A stretch of 64,000 bases of DNA from Bradyrhizobium prioriisuperbiae (GTDB lineage: Bacteria; Pseudomonadota; Alphaproteobacteria; Rhizobiales; Xanthobacteraceae). The stretch's first letter is position 1. Each line of letters starts with the position of its first letter. Positions 21,205 through 30,192 of the stretch are shown here, piece by piece. The notes beneath the pieces are model-generated. The model had not been told where the DNA came from. It was given only the letters and a program-made list of their open reading frames with translations, and did not search any database. Location: contig NZ_CP135921.1 of assembly GCF_032397745.1 (NCBI RefSeq), forward strand, positions 4,452,501 to 4,516,500. The letters run 5' to 3'. A program made the translations under genes and the position numbers.

Positions 21205-22083
21205 ATGGGACAGGTTGCAAGTCTGCTGCTCGACGCCCTGGTCTCCGGTATCTTGATCGGCGGCTTCTATGCGGCGATGGCGGTCGGAATCTCGGTTGCG
21301 TTCGGCATGCTGGGCATCAGCAACATCGCCCATCCGGCGCTGATCCTGCTGGGGTCGTTCATCGCCTATGTGCTGAACACCCAGTTCGGCTGGGATCCGG
21401 TCCTGATCGGCATTGTGTGCACGGTGCCGTTCTATTTCCTCGGCATGGCGCTCTACACCGGATACGAGATCGCGTTCGAGCGGCGCGGCACTGAACTGAT
21501 CCGCGGGCTCGCGTTCTTTTTCGGTCTGCTGTTCATCACCGAAGTCGGCCTGCAACTGATTTTCGGCGTCGATTACCGCCTGGTGGAGGCCTCCTATATC
21601 GGGCCCACGCTCGACATCGGTCCGCTGTCGCTGCCACTGCGCATGCTGATCCCGTTCGTGGCCTCGGTCATCCTGCTGGCCGGGATGCAGATCTTCTTCA
21701 GCAACACCTTCACCGGCCGCGCCATCCTGGCGGTGGCGCAGGACAAGCTGGCGCTGCAGCTGATGGGAGCCGATCCGGTCCGCATCAAGCGCATCGCGTT
21801 CGGCATCTCGACTGCGACCGCGGCGCTCGCCGGCGCATTCCTGATCATCCTGCAGCCGGTCGAGCCGTCGATGGGACGTGACTATATCGGCCGCATCTTT
21901 GCGATCTGCGTGCTCGGCGGTGTTGGCTCGCTTCCCGGCACCTTCGTTGCCGCGATCATTGTCGGTGTCGCCGAAAGCATCACGGCGACGTTCTACGGTC
22001 CGTCCTGGTCGCCGGCGGTCGCGTTCGGGTTGCTGCTGATCGCGCTGGTGGTGCGGCCGGCCGGCCTGTTCGGGAGGGCCTGA
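21205..22083 (+). CDS. Branched-chain amino acid-type ABC transporter permease (LivH-like)
   Basis: A 292-residue inner-membrane permease with about eight hydrophobic segments and the LivH landmarks: GFYAAMAVGISVAFGMLGI near the start and GGVGSLPGTFVAAIIVGVAES near the end. It forms a heterodimeric channel with the next gene's product. The family imports branched-chain amino acids but also aromatic and other organic acids, and the catabolic neighbours favour the latter. It overlaps the next start by one base (TGATG). Confidence 0.92.
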   Translation: MGQVASLLLDALVSGILIGGFYAAMAVGISVAFGMLGISNIAHPALILLGSFIAYVLNTQFGWDPVLIGIVCTVPFYFLGMALYTGYEIAFERRGTELIRGLAFFFGLLFITEVGLQLIFGVDYRLVEASYIGPTLDIGPLSLPLRMLIPFVASVILLAGMQIFFSNTFTGRAILAVAQDKLALQLMGADPVRIKRIAFGISTATAALAGAFLIILQPVEPSMGRDYIGRIFAICVLGGVGSLPGTFVAAIIVGVAESITATFYGPSWSPAVAFGLLLIALVVRPAGLFGRA

Positions 22084-23084
22084 TGTCGAACCTGCGCTTC
22101 ATCGCCCTCGCAATCCTGGTCGGTGCGTTGTTGACCGGCATCAGCCTGCTGGTGACCAACGAATATTACATCTTCGCCGCCTATGTGGTGCTGCAGTATG
22201 TGGTGCTGGCGACCGCCTGGAACATCCTCGGCGGTTATGTCGGCTACGTCAATTTCGGCACCACCGCCTTTCTCGCCATCGGGCTCTACAGCGCGGCCGC
22301 GATCAACAAGTGGCTCGATTTGCCGATCCCGGCGCTGATCCTGATCGCGGGCGTGCTGTGCGGTGGCATCGGCCTCGCGATGGGTTACCTGACCATCCGC
22401 CTGCGCGGCATCTATTTCACCATCGCGACACTCGCGCTATCGGTGGTGGTGCAGACCTTCATCGTCAATTGGGATTATGTCGGCGGTTCCCGCGGCCTCT
22501 ACATCATGCGTCCGAACGAGGCGCCGGTGTTCGGCACCTATCTCAATTATCTCTTTTTCCTGATGATCGTGCTGGCCGTGCTGTCGGTGGCCATTGCGCG
22601 GGTGATCGAACGATCGACGTTCGGCTTCGGCCTCGCCGCGATCCGCGACGATGAAGCGGCGGCCGCCGCCTCGGGCGTGCCGACACTGCGGCTGAAGCTG
22701 ATCGCGGCCACCATCAGCGGTGCGCTGATGGGCATGGCCGGCGCGCCGTTGCCGTTCTACCTCACCTATGTCGAGCCGACCTCGTCGTTCAGCCTGGCCT
22801 ACACCGTCAATAGTGTGGCCATGCCGCTGGTGGGCGGCACCACGAGCTGGCTCGGGCCGGTGATCGGCGCCGTGCTGCTGGGCTCGATGCAGCAAGCGAT
22901 GACGGTGCTGATCTCGTCGTCGATCAACCTGCTGGTGGTGGGCGTGCTGCTGGTGCTGTTCGTGGTCGCTGCACCGAATGGCATTCTCGGCCTGATCCAG
23001 ACATTCCGGCGCCGCGGAGCGCAGCAGCCTGAGACGAACCCGGTTGCGGCCCTGCTGGTGCCGGAGAAGAGAAGCGCGCCATGA
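22083..23084 (+). CDS. Branched-chain amino acid-type ABC transporter permease (LivM-like)
   Basis: A 333-residue permease, partner of the LivH-like protein. Typical LivM stretches are ATAWNILGGYVGYVNFGTTA near residue 42 and VGGTTSWLGPVIGAVLLG near residue 258, with about nine to ten membrane segments and a short charged C-terminal tail. It overlaps the ATP-binding subunit gene by four bases (ATGA), so the two are translationally coupled. Confidence 0.92.
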   Translation: MSNLRFIALAILVGALLTGISLLVTNEYYIFAAYVVLQYVVLATAWNILGGYVGYVNFGTTAFLAIGLYSAAAINKWLDLPIPALILIAGVLCGGIGLAMGYLTIRLRGIYFTIATLALSVVVQTFIVNWDYVGGSRGLYIMRPNEAPVFGTYLNYLFFLMIVLAVLSVAIARVIERSTFGFGLAAIRDDEAAAAASGVPTLRLKLIAATISGALMGMAGAPLPFYLTYVEPTSSFSLAYTVNSVAMPLVGGTTSWLGPVIGAVLLGSMQQAMTVLISSSINLLVVGVLLVLFVVAAPNGILGLIQTFRRRGAQQPETNPVAALLVPEKRSAP

Positions 23085-23821
23085 GTGGCGAGATCATCCT
23101 CGAAGCGATCAATGTCCGGAAACGCTTCGGTGGCTTTGTCGCGCTCAACGACATCAGCGTATCGGTGCGCCGCGGCGAACGGCTCGGCCTGATCGGTCCC
23201 AACGGCTCCGGCAAGAGCACCTTCACCAATTGCCTGTGCGGCACGCTGAAGACCGACGGCGGCTCGGTGTCCTTCGCCGGCCGCCCCATCGACGGTTTGC
23301 CGGCGCATCAGCGGGCCCGGCTCGGGATCGGCCGCAGCTTCCAGCTGCCGCGTCCCTTTCACAGCCTGTCCCTGGCGGACAATCTGCGCATTCCGCTCGA
23401 ATACACCGTCAACGCCCGGGGCGGCGCGCGGTTGTCTCCGCGCGACATCACTGATCGAAGTGCCGAACTGCTGAACCAGTTTGGTCTCGGCGGCAAGGCG
23501 GACCGGCTGCCGCGCGAATTGACCCAGGTGGAGATGCGCAAGCTCGAGCTGGCGCGGGCGATGGCGACCAGCCCCAGCCTGCTGGTGTCCGACGAGGCCA
23601 TGGCCGGGCTGTCCAACTCCGAGGTGGACGACATCGTGGCGCTGCTGCTGCGGCTCAACCAGGACGGCGTCGCCATCATTTTCATCGAGCACATCATGCG
23701 TGCCGTGATGGCGTTTTCCGAGCGGCTGGTTGTGCTGGTGGCCGGGCAGAAGATTGCCGACGGAGTGCCGAAGGAAGTGATTGCCGACGATCAGGTGATA
23801 GGAGCCTACCTTGGCCAGTAG
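23081..23821 (+). CDS. ABC transporter ATP-binding protein (LivG-like) with atypical signature
   Basis: A 246-residue ATPase. Walker A is GPNGSGKS and the Walker B region is LLVSDEAMAGL with a normal Asp-Glu pair. The usual LSGGQ signature is replaced by ELTQVEMRKLELARA. I recall similar deviations in other LivG-like proteins of this group, so the ATPase is probably functional, but nucleotide sandwiching may be asymmetric, with LivF supplying the only canonical signature. It overlaps both neighbours. Confidence 0.9.
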   Translation: MSGEIILEAINVRKRFGGFVALNDISVSVRRGERLGLIGPNGSGKSTFTNCLCGTLKTDGGSVSFAGRPIDGLPAHQRARLGIGRSFQLPRPFHSLSLADNLRIPLEYTVNARGGARLSPRDITDRSAELLNQFGLGGKADRLPRELTQVEMRKLELARAMATSPSLLVSDEAMAGLSNSEVDDIVALLLRLNQDGVAIIFIEHIMRAVMAFSERLVVLVAGQKIADGVPKEVIADDQVIGAYLGQ

Positions 23822-24542
23822 CCTCCGCATCGACAATCTCTGCGCCGGCTATGACGCCGTGCGGATCCTGCACAACGTGTCCATCGATGTCGACGCGCGG
23901 GCCACGGTGACGCTGCTCGGCACCAACGGCAATGGCAAGAGCACGCTGATCAAGGCCATCATGGGCATCGTGCGCCCGTTTTCGGGCCGCATCGTCGCCA
24001 CCATCGATGGCCGCGAGCACGATCTCGTCGGCATGGCGACGCAGGCCATTGTCGATCTCGGCATTGCACTGGTGCCCGAGGGGCGGCGGCTGTTTCCGCG
24101 GCTCAGTGTGGAGGAAAACCTGCTGCTGGGCGCCTTCCGGCCGACCGCGCGCGGCAAGTTGAAAGAGAATATCGCCTATTGTTACGAAGCGTTTCCGCGT
24201 CTCGCGGAACGGCGCTCGCAATTGGCCGGCACCATGAGCGGCGGCGAGCAGCAGATGCTGGCGCTGGGACGTGCACTGATGTCGGCGCCGAGCATCCTGA
24301 TCGTCGACGAGCCGTCGGTCGGCCTCGCGCCGTTGTTCGTCAGCCGGACCATCGACATGATCGCGCAGCTGAAGGAGCGTTATCATCTCACCGTGCTGAT
24401 GGCCGAGCAGAATTTCACCCAAGCGATCCGGATCGCCGACAAGGGCTACGTCATCGTCCACGGCGAGATCGCGTTCCGTGGCGATGATCCGGAGCAGATG
24501 CGGCAGAGCGATCTCATCCGCAAACACTATCTGGGGCTTTGA
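23811..24542 (+). CDS. ABC transporter ATP-binding protein (LivF-like)
   Basis: A 243-residue ATPase with Walker A GTNGNGKS, a canonical signature in GTMSGGEQQMLALGRALM and Walker B ILIVDEPSVGLAP. It starts with TTG at 23811, supported by AGGAG six bases upstream, and overlaps the LivG-like gene by 11 bases. It completes the transporter with the preceding three genes and the following binding protein. Confidence 0.92.
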   Translation: MASSLRIDNLCAGYDAVRILHNVSIDVDARATVTLLGTNGNGKSTLIKAIMGIVRPFSGRIVATIDGREHDLVGMATQAIVDLGIALVPEGRRLFPRLSVEENLLLGAFRPTARGKLKENIAYCYEAFPRLAERRSQLAGTMSGGEQQMLALGRALMSAPSILIVDEPSVGLAPLFVSRTIDMIAQLKERYHLTVLMAEQNFTQAIRIADKGYVIVHGEIAFRGDDPEQMRQSDLIRKHYLGL

Positions 24543-24590
24543 ATCTACGAGTGTCCAAAAGGTCACCGCTACAAGGGAGAGGAAGCAGAC

Positions 24591-25871
24591 ATGACATCGT
24601 CGACGAGGGGCATGAAACGCTGGAGCGCACTGAAGCTGATGGCGGGCATGACGGCCATGGCCAGTGCGGCCATGATGTGGGGCGGGGCGGCGCTCGCCGC
24701 CGATCCCATCAAGATCGGGTTCGCCATGCAACTGACTGGGCCGCTGGCCGGCAACGGCAAGGCGGCGCTGCTCGGCGCACAGATCTGGGCTGACGAGGTC
24801 AACAAGGCCGGCGGCCTGATCGGCCGGCCGGTCGAGCTCGTGGTCTATGACGACCAGAGCAATCCCGGGCTGGTGCCCGGCATCTATTCCAAGCTGCTGG
24901 ACGTCGACAAGGTCGACCTGCTGCTGTCGAACAACACCAACCAGACCGCGCCGGCGATGCCGACCATCATCCAGCGCAAGCGGTTGATCATGGGCATGTT
25001 CGCGCTCGCCGTAAACGAGCAGTTCAAATATCCCGGTTACTTCCAGATCCAGCCCTACGGGCCCAACGGCAAGGACGCGCTGACCCGAGGCTATTTCGAA
25101 AACGCCATGACCATGACTCCGAAACCGACCAGCGTGGCGCTGGTCGGCGCGGATGCCGAGTTCTCCAAGAACGCCTTGGATGGCGCGCGGGCGCATGCCA
25201 AGCGGCTGGGTCTCAACGTCGTCTATGACAAGGTCTATCCGCCGACCACGGTGAACTTCACGCCGGTGATGAAGGCGCTGCAGGCGACCTCGCCGGACCT
25301 GGTGTTCGTGGCATCGTATCCATCCGACACCGTCGGCATCATCCGCACCGCGCATGAGATCAAGCTCGAGCCGAAGATGTTCGGCGGTGCCATGGTCGGC
25401 ACGCAATATGCCGCCATCAAACAGCAACTCGGCGAGGCGTTGAATGGCGTGCTGAGCTTCGAGCAGTACATTCCGGAGCCGACGGTGAAATTTCCGGGCA
25501 TCGAGGAGATGTTGAAGAAGTATCAGGCCAAGGCGATGGAGCAGGGCGTCGACGTGCTCGGTTATTACGTGCCGGCCTTCGTCTATTCCGCGCTGCAGAT
25601 CCTCGGCGAAGCCGTGGTCAACACCAACGGCGTCGATCAGCAGAAGCTGATCAGCTATATCCATTCCAGCACGTTCAAGACCGTGATCGGCGACGTCACG
25701 TTCGGAGCGGATGGCGAATGGGTCGAGCCGCGGATGTTTGCGGTGCAGTTCCGCAACATCAAGGGCAACGATATCCAGCAGTTCACCCAGGCCGGCAAGG
25801 AAGTGATCATCTATCCGCCGCTCTACAAGTCGGGCGACCTGGCCTATCCTTACGCGGATGCTCGGAAGTAA
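24591..25871 (+). CDS. ABC transporter periplasmic substrate-binding protein (Liv family)
   Basis: A 426-residue type-1 binding protein. The signal peptide has a basic start (MKRW), a hydrophobic core and cleavage after ALA near residue 36; the mature protein opens with DPIKIGFAMQLTGPLAGNG, the typical ligand-site start. The start could also be the ATG at 24612. It captures the substrate for the LivHMGF proteins encoded just upstream. Two tandem hairpins follow its stop. The ligand is unknown; dehydrogenases and a cupin nearby argue for a hydroxylated organic acid rather than an amino acid. Confidence 0.92.
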   Translation: MTSSTRGMKRWSALKLMAGMTAMASAAMMWGGAALAADPIKIGFAMQLTGPLAGNGKAALLGAQIWADEVNKAGGLIGRPVELVVYDDQSNPGLVPGIYSKLLDVDKVDLLLSNNTNQTAPAMPTIIQRKRLIMGMFALAVNEQFKYPGYFQIQPYGPNGKDALTRGYFENAMTMTPKPTSVALVGADAEFSKNALDGARAHAKRLGLNVVYDKVYPPTTVNFTPVMKALQATSPDLVFVASYPSDTVGIIRTAHEIKLEPKMFGGAMVGTQYAAIKQQLGEALNGVLSFEQYIPEPTVKFPGIEEMLKKYQAKAMEQGVDVLGYYVPAFVYSALQILGEAVVNTNGVDQQKLISYIHSSTFKTVIGDVTFGADGEWVEPRMFAVQFRNIKGNDIQQFTQAGKEVIIYPPLYKSGDLAYPYADARK

Positions 25872-25884
25872 CGAGCCCGCGATG

Positions 25885-25940
25885 TCACCGCGGGTGAATC
25901 CGCGGTGAAGACTGGTCCCGGACGGCCACGTCCGGGACCA
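25885..25940 (+). terminator. Two tandem hairpins, probable transcription end
   Basis: Hairpin one: TCACCGCGG / CCGCGGTGA (25885-25908, loop 6). Hairpin two: TGGTCCCGGACG / CGTCCGGGACCA (25913-25940, loop of four). They lie 14 bases after the binding protein stop. There is no T-run, so they may act as RNA 3'-end stabilisers or attenuate reading into the next gene. Confidence 0.6.
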
Positions 25941-25963
25941 CTTTCCAACGTACGAGACATCAC

Positions 25964-26872
25964 ATGGTTGAAACGGTCGGCATCGTCGGCGTCGGCATCA
26001 TGGGTTCGGCGATGGCCCGCAATCTGCACGCGGCCGGTTTTGCCGTGGTCGGCTACGATCCGTCGGCTGCGGCCTGTGCGCGCCTGGAGGAGGTCGGCGG
26101 GCGTGCACTCGCTTCGCCGCGAGCTGTGGCGGAGGCCGCCGATATCATCATCCTGTCATTGCCGAATGCCGACGCGCTCGCGGCTGCAGTGAGCGGGCCG
26201 GATGGCATGGCGCGCGCCGCCGGCAGCGGCCAAATCGCGATCGAATGCTCGACGCTGCCACTCGCGGCCAAGCGTGCAGCCCACACGGAGATGGCATTGG
26301 CGGCGAAAGTCCTGCTCGATTGCCCGGTCAGCGGCACCGGCGCCCAGGCCGTGACCAAGGATCTCGTGGTGTTCGCCAGCGGCGACGAGGCGGCGTTTGT
26401 CCGTTGCGCCGGTGTGTTTGCCGGCATGTCGCGTGCGCAGCGTTATCTCGGGCCGTTCGGCAACGGCAGCATCATGAAGTACATCGCCAATCATCTGGTG
26501 ACGATTCACAACGTCGCCGCGGCGGAAGCGATGCTGCTCGGCGTCAAGGCGGGCCTCGATCCGGCCGTGGTCTACGACACCCTGGCCGACAGCGCCGGCA
26601 CCTCGCGCATGTTCCAGGTGCGTGGCCCGCTGATGCGCGACAGCGCCTACGACATGCCGACCGCCACCATTCGCACCCATCTCAAGGATGTCGGGATCAT
26701 CAGCGCGTTCGCCGCTGAGCTCGGATGCGCGCTGCCGGTCTACCAGGCCGCGACCCAGCTCTATATGGCGGGAGAGGCGCTCGGCTTCGGCGCGCGCGAC
26801 ACCGCGTCGGTGTGCGCGGTGCTCGAAGCCATGCACGGCATCGACCGCGGCGGACGCGGCGAGCCGAGCTGA
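25964..26872 (+). CDS. NAD(P)-dependent beta-hydroxyacid dehydrogenase
   Basis: A 302-residue member of the 3-hydroxyisobutyrate dehydrogenase family, distinct from the copy at 10.5 kb. It has the dinucleotide motif GIVGVGIMGSAMARNL, the DCPVSGTGAQA loop and the catalytic lysine in GNGSIMKYIANHL. It probably oxidises a beta-hydroxy acid imported by the adjacent transporter. It lies after the tandem hairpins and has no clear Shine-Dalgarno sequence, so its expression may be partly separate. Confidence 0.9.
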   Translation: MVETVGIVGVGIMGSAMARNLHAAGFAVVGYDPSAAACARLEEVGGRALASPRAVAEAADIIILSLPNADALAAAVSGPDGMARAAGSGQIAIECSTLPLAAKRAAHTEMALAAKVLLDCPVSGTGAQAVTKDLVVFASGDEAAFVRCAGVFAGMSRAQRYLGPFGNGSIMKYIANHLVTIHNVAAAEAMLLGVKAGLDPAVVYDTLADSAGTSRMFQVRGPLMRDSAYDMPTATIRTHLKDVGIISAFAAELGCALPVYQAATQLYMAGEALGFGARDTASVCAVLEAMHGIDRGGRGEPS

Positions 26873-26875
26873 CTC

Positions 26876-26980
26876 AGAGCTTTTTCCGTTCCGATAGAAT
26901 CGGAACGGAAGCTCTAGATTCTTGTTTTGACGCGTTTTCTTAACGCGAACCGGTATCCACCTCGCTGGAAAACGCTCCAG
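26876..26980. repeat. Dispersed intergenic palindromic element
   Basis: Starts with a 17-pair hairpin (AGAGC and TTCCGTTCCGAT, 26876-26895, pairing with 26899-26915, three-base bulge, loop AGA) and continues with an AT-richer part ending GGAAAACGCTCCAG. I recognise this from memory as a widespread intergenic repeat in Bradyrhizobium-type genomes. It separates the dehydrogenase gene from the DUF1330 gene. Confidence 0.65.
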
Positions 26981-27011
26981 TCCATCATTCGAAAGCCAAG
27001 GGAGTTTTACG

Positions 27012-27299
27012 ATGTCGGCCTATTGGTGTTCACGGGTGCACGTGACCGATCCCGAAACCTACGCGAAATACGCCGCACTGGCCGGCCCGGCCATCGAAAA
27101 ACACGGTGGCGTCTTCCTGGCGCGCGGCGGCAAGCAGGTGATCCTGGAGGGCGGCGCCTACGAGCGTAGCGTGGTGGCGCGTTTCCCCAGCCTGGAGGCC
27201 GCGGAGCGCTGCTACCATTCGCCGGAGTATTCCGAAGCGCGCAAATACACCATCGGAACCTCCGAGCGGCACATGGTTGCCGTGGAGGGATTGGACTGA
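27012..27299 (+). CDS. DUF1330 domain protein
   Basis: A 95-residue protein with the family's ferredoxin-like fold signature: VTDPETYAKYAALAGPAIEK, then GGVFLARGGKQVILEG and the ARFPSLEAAERCYHSPEY segment. DUF1330 proteins are dimeric alpha-beta barrels of unproven function, often encoded next to catabolic oxidoreductases. AGGGAG upstream supports the start. It may be a late member of the preceding cluster, although a repeat element lies between. Confidence 0.9.
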   Translation: MSAYWCSRVHVTDPETYAKYAALAGPAIEKHGGVFLARGGKQVILEGGAYERSVVARFPSLEAAERCYHSPEYSEARKYTIGTSERHMVAVEGLD

Positions 27300-27344
27300 G
27301 CGACTGCAGAGGGCGCGCACTCAGGTGTGCTCCCGCCTGTCGGA

Positions 27345-27974
27345 TCATGGTGTCTGTAGGAACCGGACCATCAGGCGCGTCACGTCGTCCACGAACCTGT
27401 CCGCTTTTTCGTCGGTCAAGATATCCGGGCGACGGACGACGGCCGCATGGGTCAGCGCCTCCACGGCGGTCACGCAGACGAATGCGGCGATGTCCGGATC
27501 GGCAACATCGAGTTGGTCTCGGTGAGCCACGATGTAATCCCGGACAAGTGCATAGGTTTCGCGCTCGATGGCGTCGATATTTTCCAGCCGTCCGGCGCGC
27601 GGCACCTGCTCGACAAGGACGCGATGCAGTTTGGGATCGACGCGATGGGCCTCGATCATGACGGACACGAGTTCGCGCGCCGCGACCTCGACCGGGCGGG
27701 CCGCCACCTCGATCAATGAGTGGCGCACCAGCTGCAGCATCTCGCGCATATGACGGTCGACAACGGCTGACACCAGCGCTTCCTTGCTGGGGAAGTACTG
27801 GTAGAGCGATCCGATGCTGACGCCCGCCACGGCGGCGATCTTGTTGGTGCTTGCCCTGTCGTAGCCTTCCCTGGTCAAGACGCGAGCAGTCGCTTCCAGC
27901 AGCGCATCGACGGTCAGACGCGATCGCTCCTGAGAGGCTGATTTTCTAGGCCTTGTCGACGGTTTTCGGGCCAT
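27345..27974 (-). CDS. TetR-family transcriptional regulator
   Basis: A 209-residue regulator. The N-terminal helix-turn-helix is clear: LTVDALLEATARVLTREGYD, then IAAVAGVSIGSLYQYFPSKE. The C-terminal helical domain would bind an unknown ligand. The frame is open further upstream, but 27974 (MARKPSTR) matches where such proteins start. It is divergent from the serine hydrolase gene 141 bases away, which is the most likely target. Confidence 0.9.
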   Translation of the reverse strand: MARKPSTRPRKSASQERSRLTVDALLEATARVLTREGYDRASTNKIAAVAGVSIGSLYQYFPSKEALVSAVVDRHMREMLQLVRHSLIEVAARPVEVAARELVSVMIEAHRVDPKLHRVLVEQVPRAGRLENIDAIERETYALVRDYIVAHRDQLDVADPDIAAFVCVTAVEALTHAAVVRRPDILTDEKADRFVDDVTRLMVRFLQTP

Positions 27975-28114
27975 GCGCGTCCGCTCGGAATTGCGAGTAT
28001 TATATTGTGAGCGATAGCTTATATTTTGTCCATGACGAAAACGAACCGATCCGTGCGCGCTCGGCTGCCTGCGGTGCAGTGCCTGAAGCGGCATGAGCCT
28101 CCGGGATTGTTTGA

Positions 28115-29566
28115 ATGAACCACAGCAAACGAGCCACGCGAGCGGCATCAAGGCGGACCAGAATGACATTGGCTTTTATTATCTGCGGCTTTGCACTGGC
28201 CGCCGTCCTGTTCGGCATCCGCTATCGCCTTGACCGGGTTGTTGGCGTGCCGGTGCATTTTGCGAGCCATCAATTATGCTCGGCGGTGTTCGTGGGTGGC
28301 CTGGATCCGACGGACTACTATCGCGAGGCGATCCAGCCCAAGTTCGGATCGATCGGTAAACTCATCCATTATGAGATTGACCGTGAACGGAGCGAAGTAC
28401 GCGTCAGCCTCGCTGGTTTGGTGAGCAGCCGTGCTGTCGATGAAGGTTCGTACGGTTGCCGGGTGGTTCACTCCGGCAATGGTGTTCATGGTACTCGCAA
28501 TGAAAAGCGCGCTTCATGGTCTCAGTCGTCGCTTCCGTCGATCGCCGAACCGGGTCCTGTCGTGCCTGGAAATACTGCACTGTCTCAGGCGCTGGATCAT
28601 GCCTTTGCCGAGCCAGCAACCGCGCCACACCGCTGGACCAAGGCCGTCGTCGTTTTGCACCGCGGCCAGGTGATCGCTGAGCGGTACGCGCCCGGCATGA
28701 CCGCGGTGACGCCGCTGCATGGATGGTCGATGACCAAGTCGGTCACCAACGCCCTTCTCGGCATCCTGGTGCGGAAAGGAAAGCTGGATGTGAACGGACC
28801 GGCGCCGATCGCGGAATGGTTCGCACCGGGCGATTCCCGACGCCGGATCAGCATCGATCAGATGCTGCGCATGGTGAGCGGCATCAACTGCGGTCAATCC
28901 CTGCATTTCGGCTGGTGGACCATCTTCGACACCGATACGCACATGGAATTTGACATGCCCGATCAGTTCGCTTTTGCGGCAAGCCGCGGCCTGCGCGCCG
29001 AACCCGGCCACGAGTGGCGGTATACCAACTGCAATTTCGTTCTGCTGTCACGGATCGTTCGCGACGCCATCGGCGGCGATGCCGAATCCACGCGTCAATT
29101 CATCGAGCGTGAACTGTTCGGCCCCCTGGGCATCGAACACGCCACGCAGGAATACGACAGCGCGGGCACGCCGCTTGGAACCATTCATTTGTGGGCCAGC
29201 GCGCGCGACTGGGCGCGGTTTGGTTTGCTCTATTTGCGGGACGGCGTGTCGCCCGGCGGGCAACGGATCCTGCCCGAGGGCTGGGTTGACTATTCCGCCC
29301 GGCTGACCCCTCAAAGCGATGCGTATGGCTACGGAGCAGGGTTCTGGACCCAGCGTGGCAATTCCAGCGCCGCCCGCGAGCGCGTCGCCGCGGGCTTCCC
29401 CGCCGACAGCTTCATGGCGCTCGGGAGCCAGGGGCAATATACGATTGTCATTCCCTCCGAGGATCTGGTGATCGTGAAACTGGGAAATTCATACACGCCG
29501 CATGACGACATCGTTGCGGTTCAGCGTCTGGTGAAGGACACCATCGCCGCGCTGCATGCGGATTGA
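28115..29566 (+). CDS. Membrane-anchored serine hydrolase (beta-lactamase family)
   Basis: A 483-residue protein with an N-terminal membrane anchor (about residues 18-38) and a class C beta-lactamase/penicillin-binding-like domain. The nucleophile motif is SMTK (about residue 206), the second motif is the Tyr-x-Asn in WRYTNCNF, and the third position reads LGSQGQY instead of the usual KTG/HTG. This pattern fits esterase/6-aminohexanoate-hydrolase-like members rather than drug-resistance lactamases. It probably works in the periplasm on an ester or amide. The TetR regulator is divergent. Confidence 0.88.
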   Translation: MNHSKRATRAASRRTRMTLAFIICGFALAAVLFGIRYRLDRVVGVPVHFASHQLCSAVFVGGLDPTDYYREAIQPKFGSIGKLIHYEIDRERSEVRVSLAGLVSSRAVDEGSYGCRVVHSGNGVHGTRNEKRASWSQSSLPSIAEPGPVVPGNTALSQALDHAFAEPATAPHRWTKAVVVLHRGQVIAERYAPGMTAVTPLHGWSMTKSVTNALLGILVRKGKLDVNGPAPIAEWFAPGDSRRRISIDQMLRMVSGINCGQSLHFGWWTIFDTDTHMEFDMPDQFAFAASRGLRAEPGHEWRYTNCNFVLLSRIVRDAIGGDAESTRQFIERELFGPLGIEHATQEYDSAGTPLGTIHLWASARDWARFGLLYLRDGVSPGGQRILPEGWVDYSARLTPQSDAYGYGAGFWTQRGNSSAARERVAAGFPADSFMALGSQGQYTIVIPSEDLVIVKLGNSYTPHDDIVAVQRLVKDTIAALHAD

Positions 29567-29578
29567 TGGGGCTGCGCT

Positions 29579-30040
29579 TTAAATCTTCAGCGCCGTGGTC
29601 TTCTTCACCGTGCGCAACACCAGGGTCGACTGGGTGCGGACCACACCGGGCAACTTCATCAGGATATCGGTGTGGATGCGCTCGAGGTCGGTCGAGTCGC
29701 GATAGACGATGCGCACCAGGTAATCGTTGGAGCCGGCGATCAGGAAGCACTCCTGAATCTCCGGCGGCTTCAGCACCGCCTTCTCGAACACCTCCATATC
29801 CTTGCGCGACATCCGGTCCAGCGTCACGAACACGATGGCGATGCCGGTGAGGTCCAGCGCCTGCGGGTCGAGCAGGGCGACATATTTGGCGATGGCGCCG
29901 CGTTGCTCCAGCATCTGTACCCGCCGCAGGCAGGCCGACGGCGACAGGTTGACCTGCTGGGCCAATTCGAGGTTCGACAGCCGCCCGTTCTGCTGCAGCA
30001 CCCGCATGATGGTGCCGTCGATTGAATCGAATGCGGTCAT
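29579..30040 (-). CDS. Lrp/AsnC-family regulator, probable alanine-dehydrogenase regulator
   Basis: A 153-residue protein with the Lrp helix-turn-helix (RLSNLELAQQVNLSPSACLR) and a C-terminal RAM effector domain. It is divergent from the alanine dehydrogenase gene (30193), which is the standard place for an alanine-responsive activator of that gene. A 13-base palindrome lies between its start and the target. The start at 30040 is chosen where homology begins although the frame is longer. Confidence 0.9.
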   Translation of the reverse strand: MTAFDSIDGTIMRVLQQNGRLSNLELAQQVNLSPSACLRRVQMLEQRGAIAKYVALLDPQALDLTGIAIVFVTLDRMSRKDMEVFEKAVLKPPEIQECFLIAGSNDYLVRIVYRDSTDLERIHTDILMKLPGVVRTQSTLVLRTVKKTTALKI

Positions 30041-30052
30041 TGTCCGGTTCTC

Positions 30053-30065
30053 CGAATAATATTCG
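30053..30065. promoter_or_regulatory. Palindrome CGAATA-A-TATTCG, probable Lrp-type operator
   Basis: A perfect 6+1+6 inverted repeat in an AT-rich stretch, 13 bases upstream of the Lrp-type start and 128 bases upstream of the alanine dehydrogenase gene. Lrp-family proteins bind AT-rich palindromes of this size. The assignment is by position and symmetry. Confidence 0.55.
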
Positions 30066-30192
30066 ATTATTTGGTATTTTAGCGCCGAGATATTGCAAAG
30101 GATAGGCACGGGCGGTGCCACTCCCGCACAAAATTTCGAACAGCCCCGGCTACGCTGCCGATCAGCCGGCTTCCAAGATATAAAGGTGCGCG

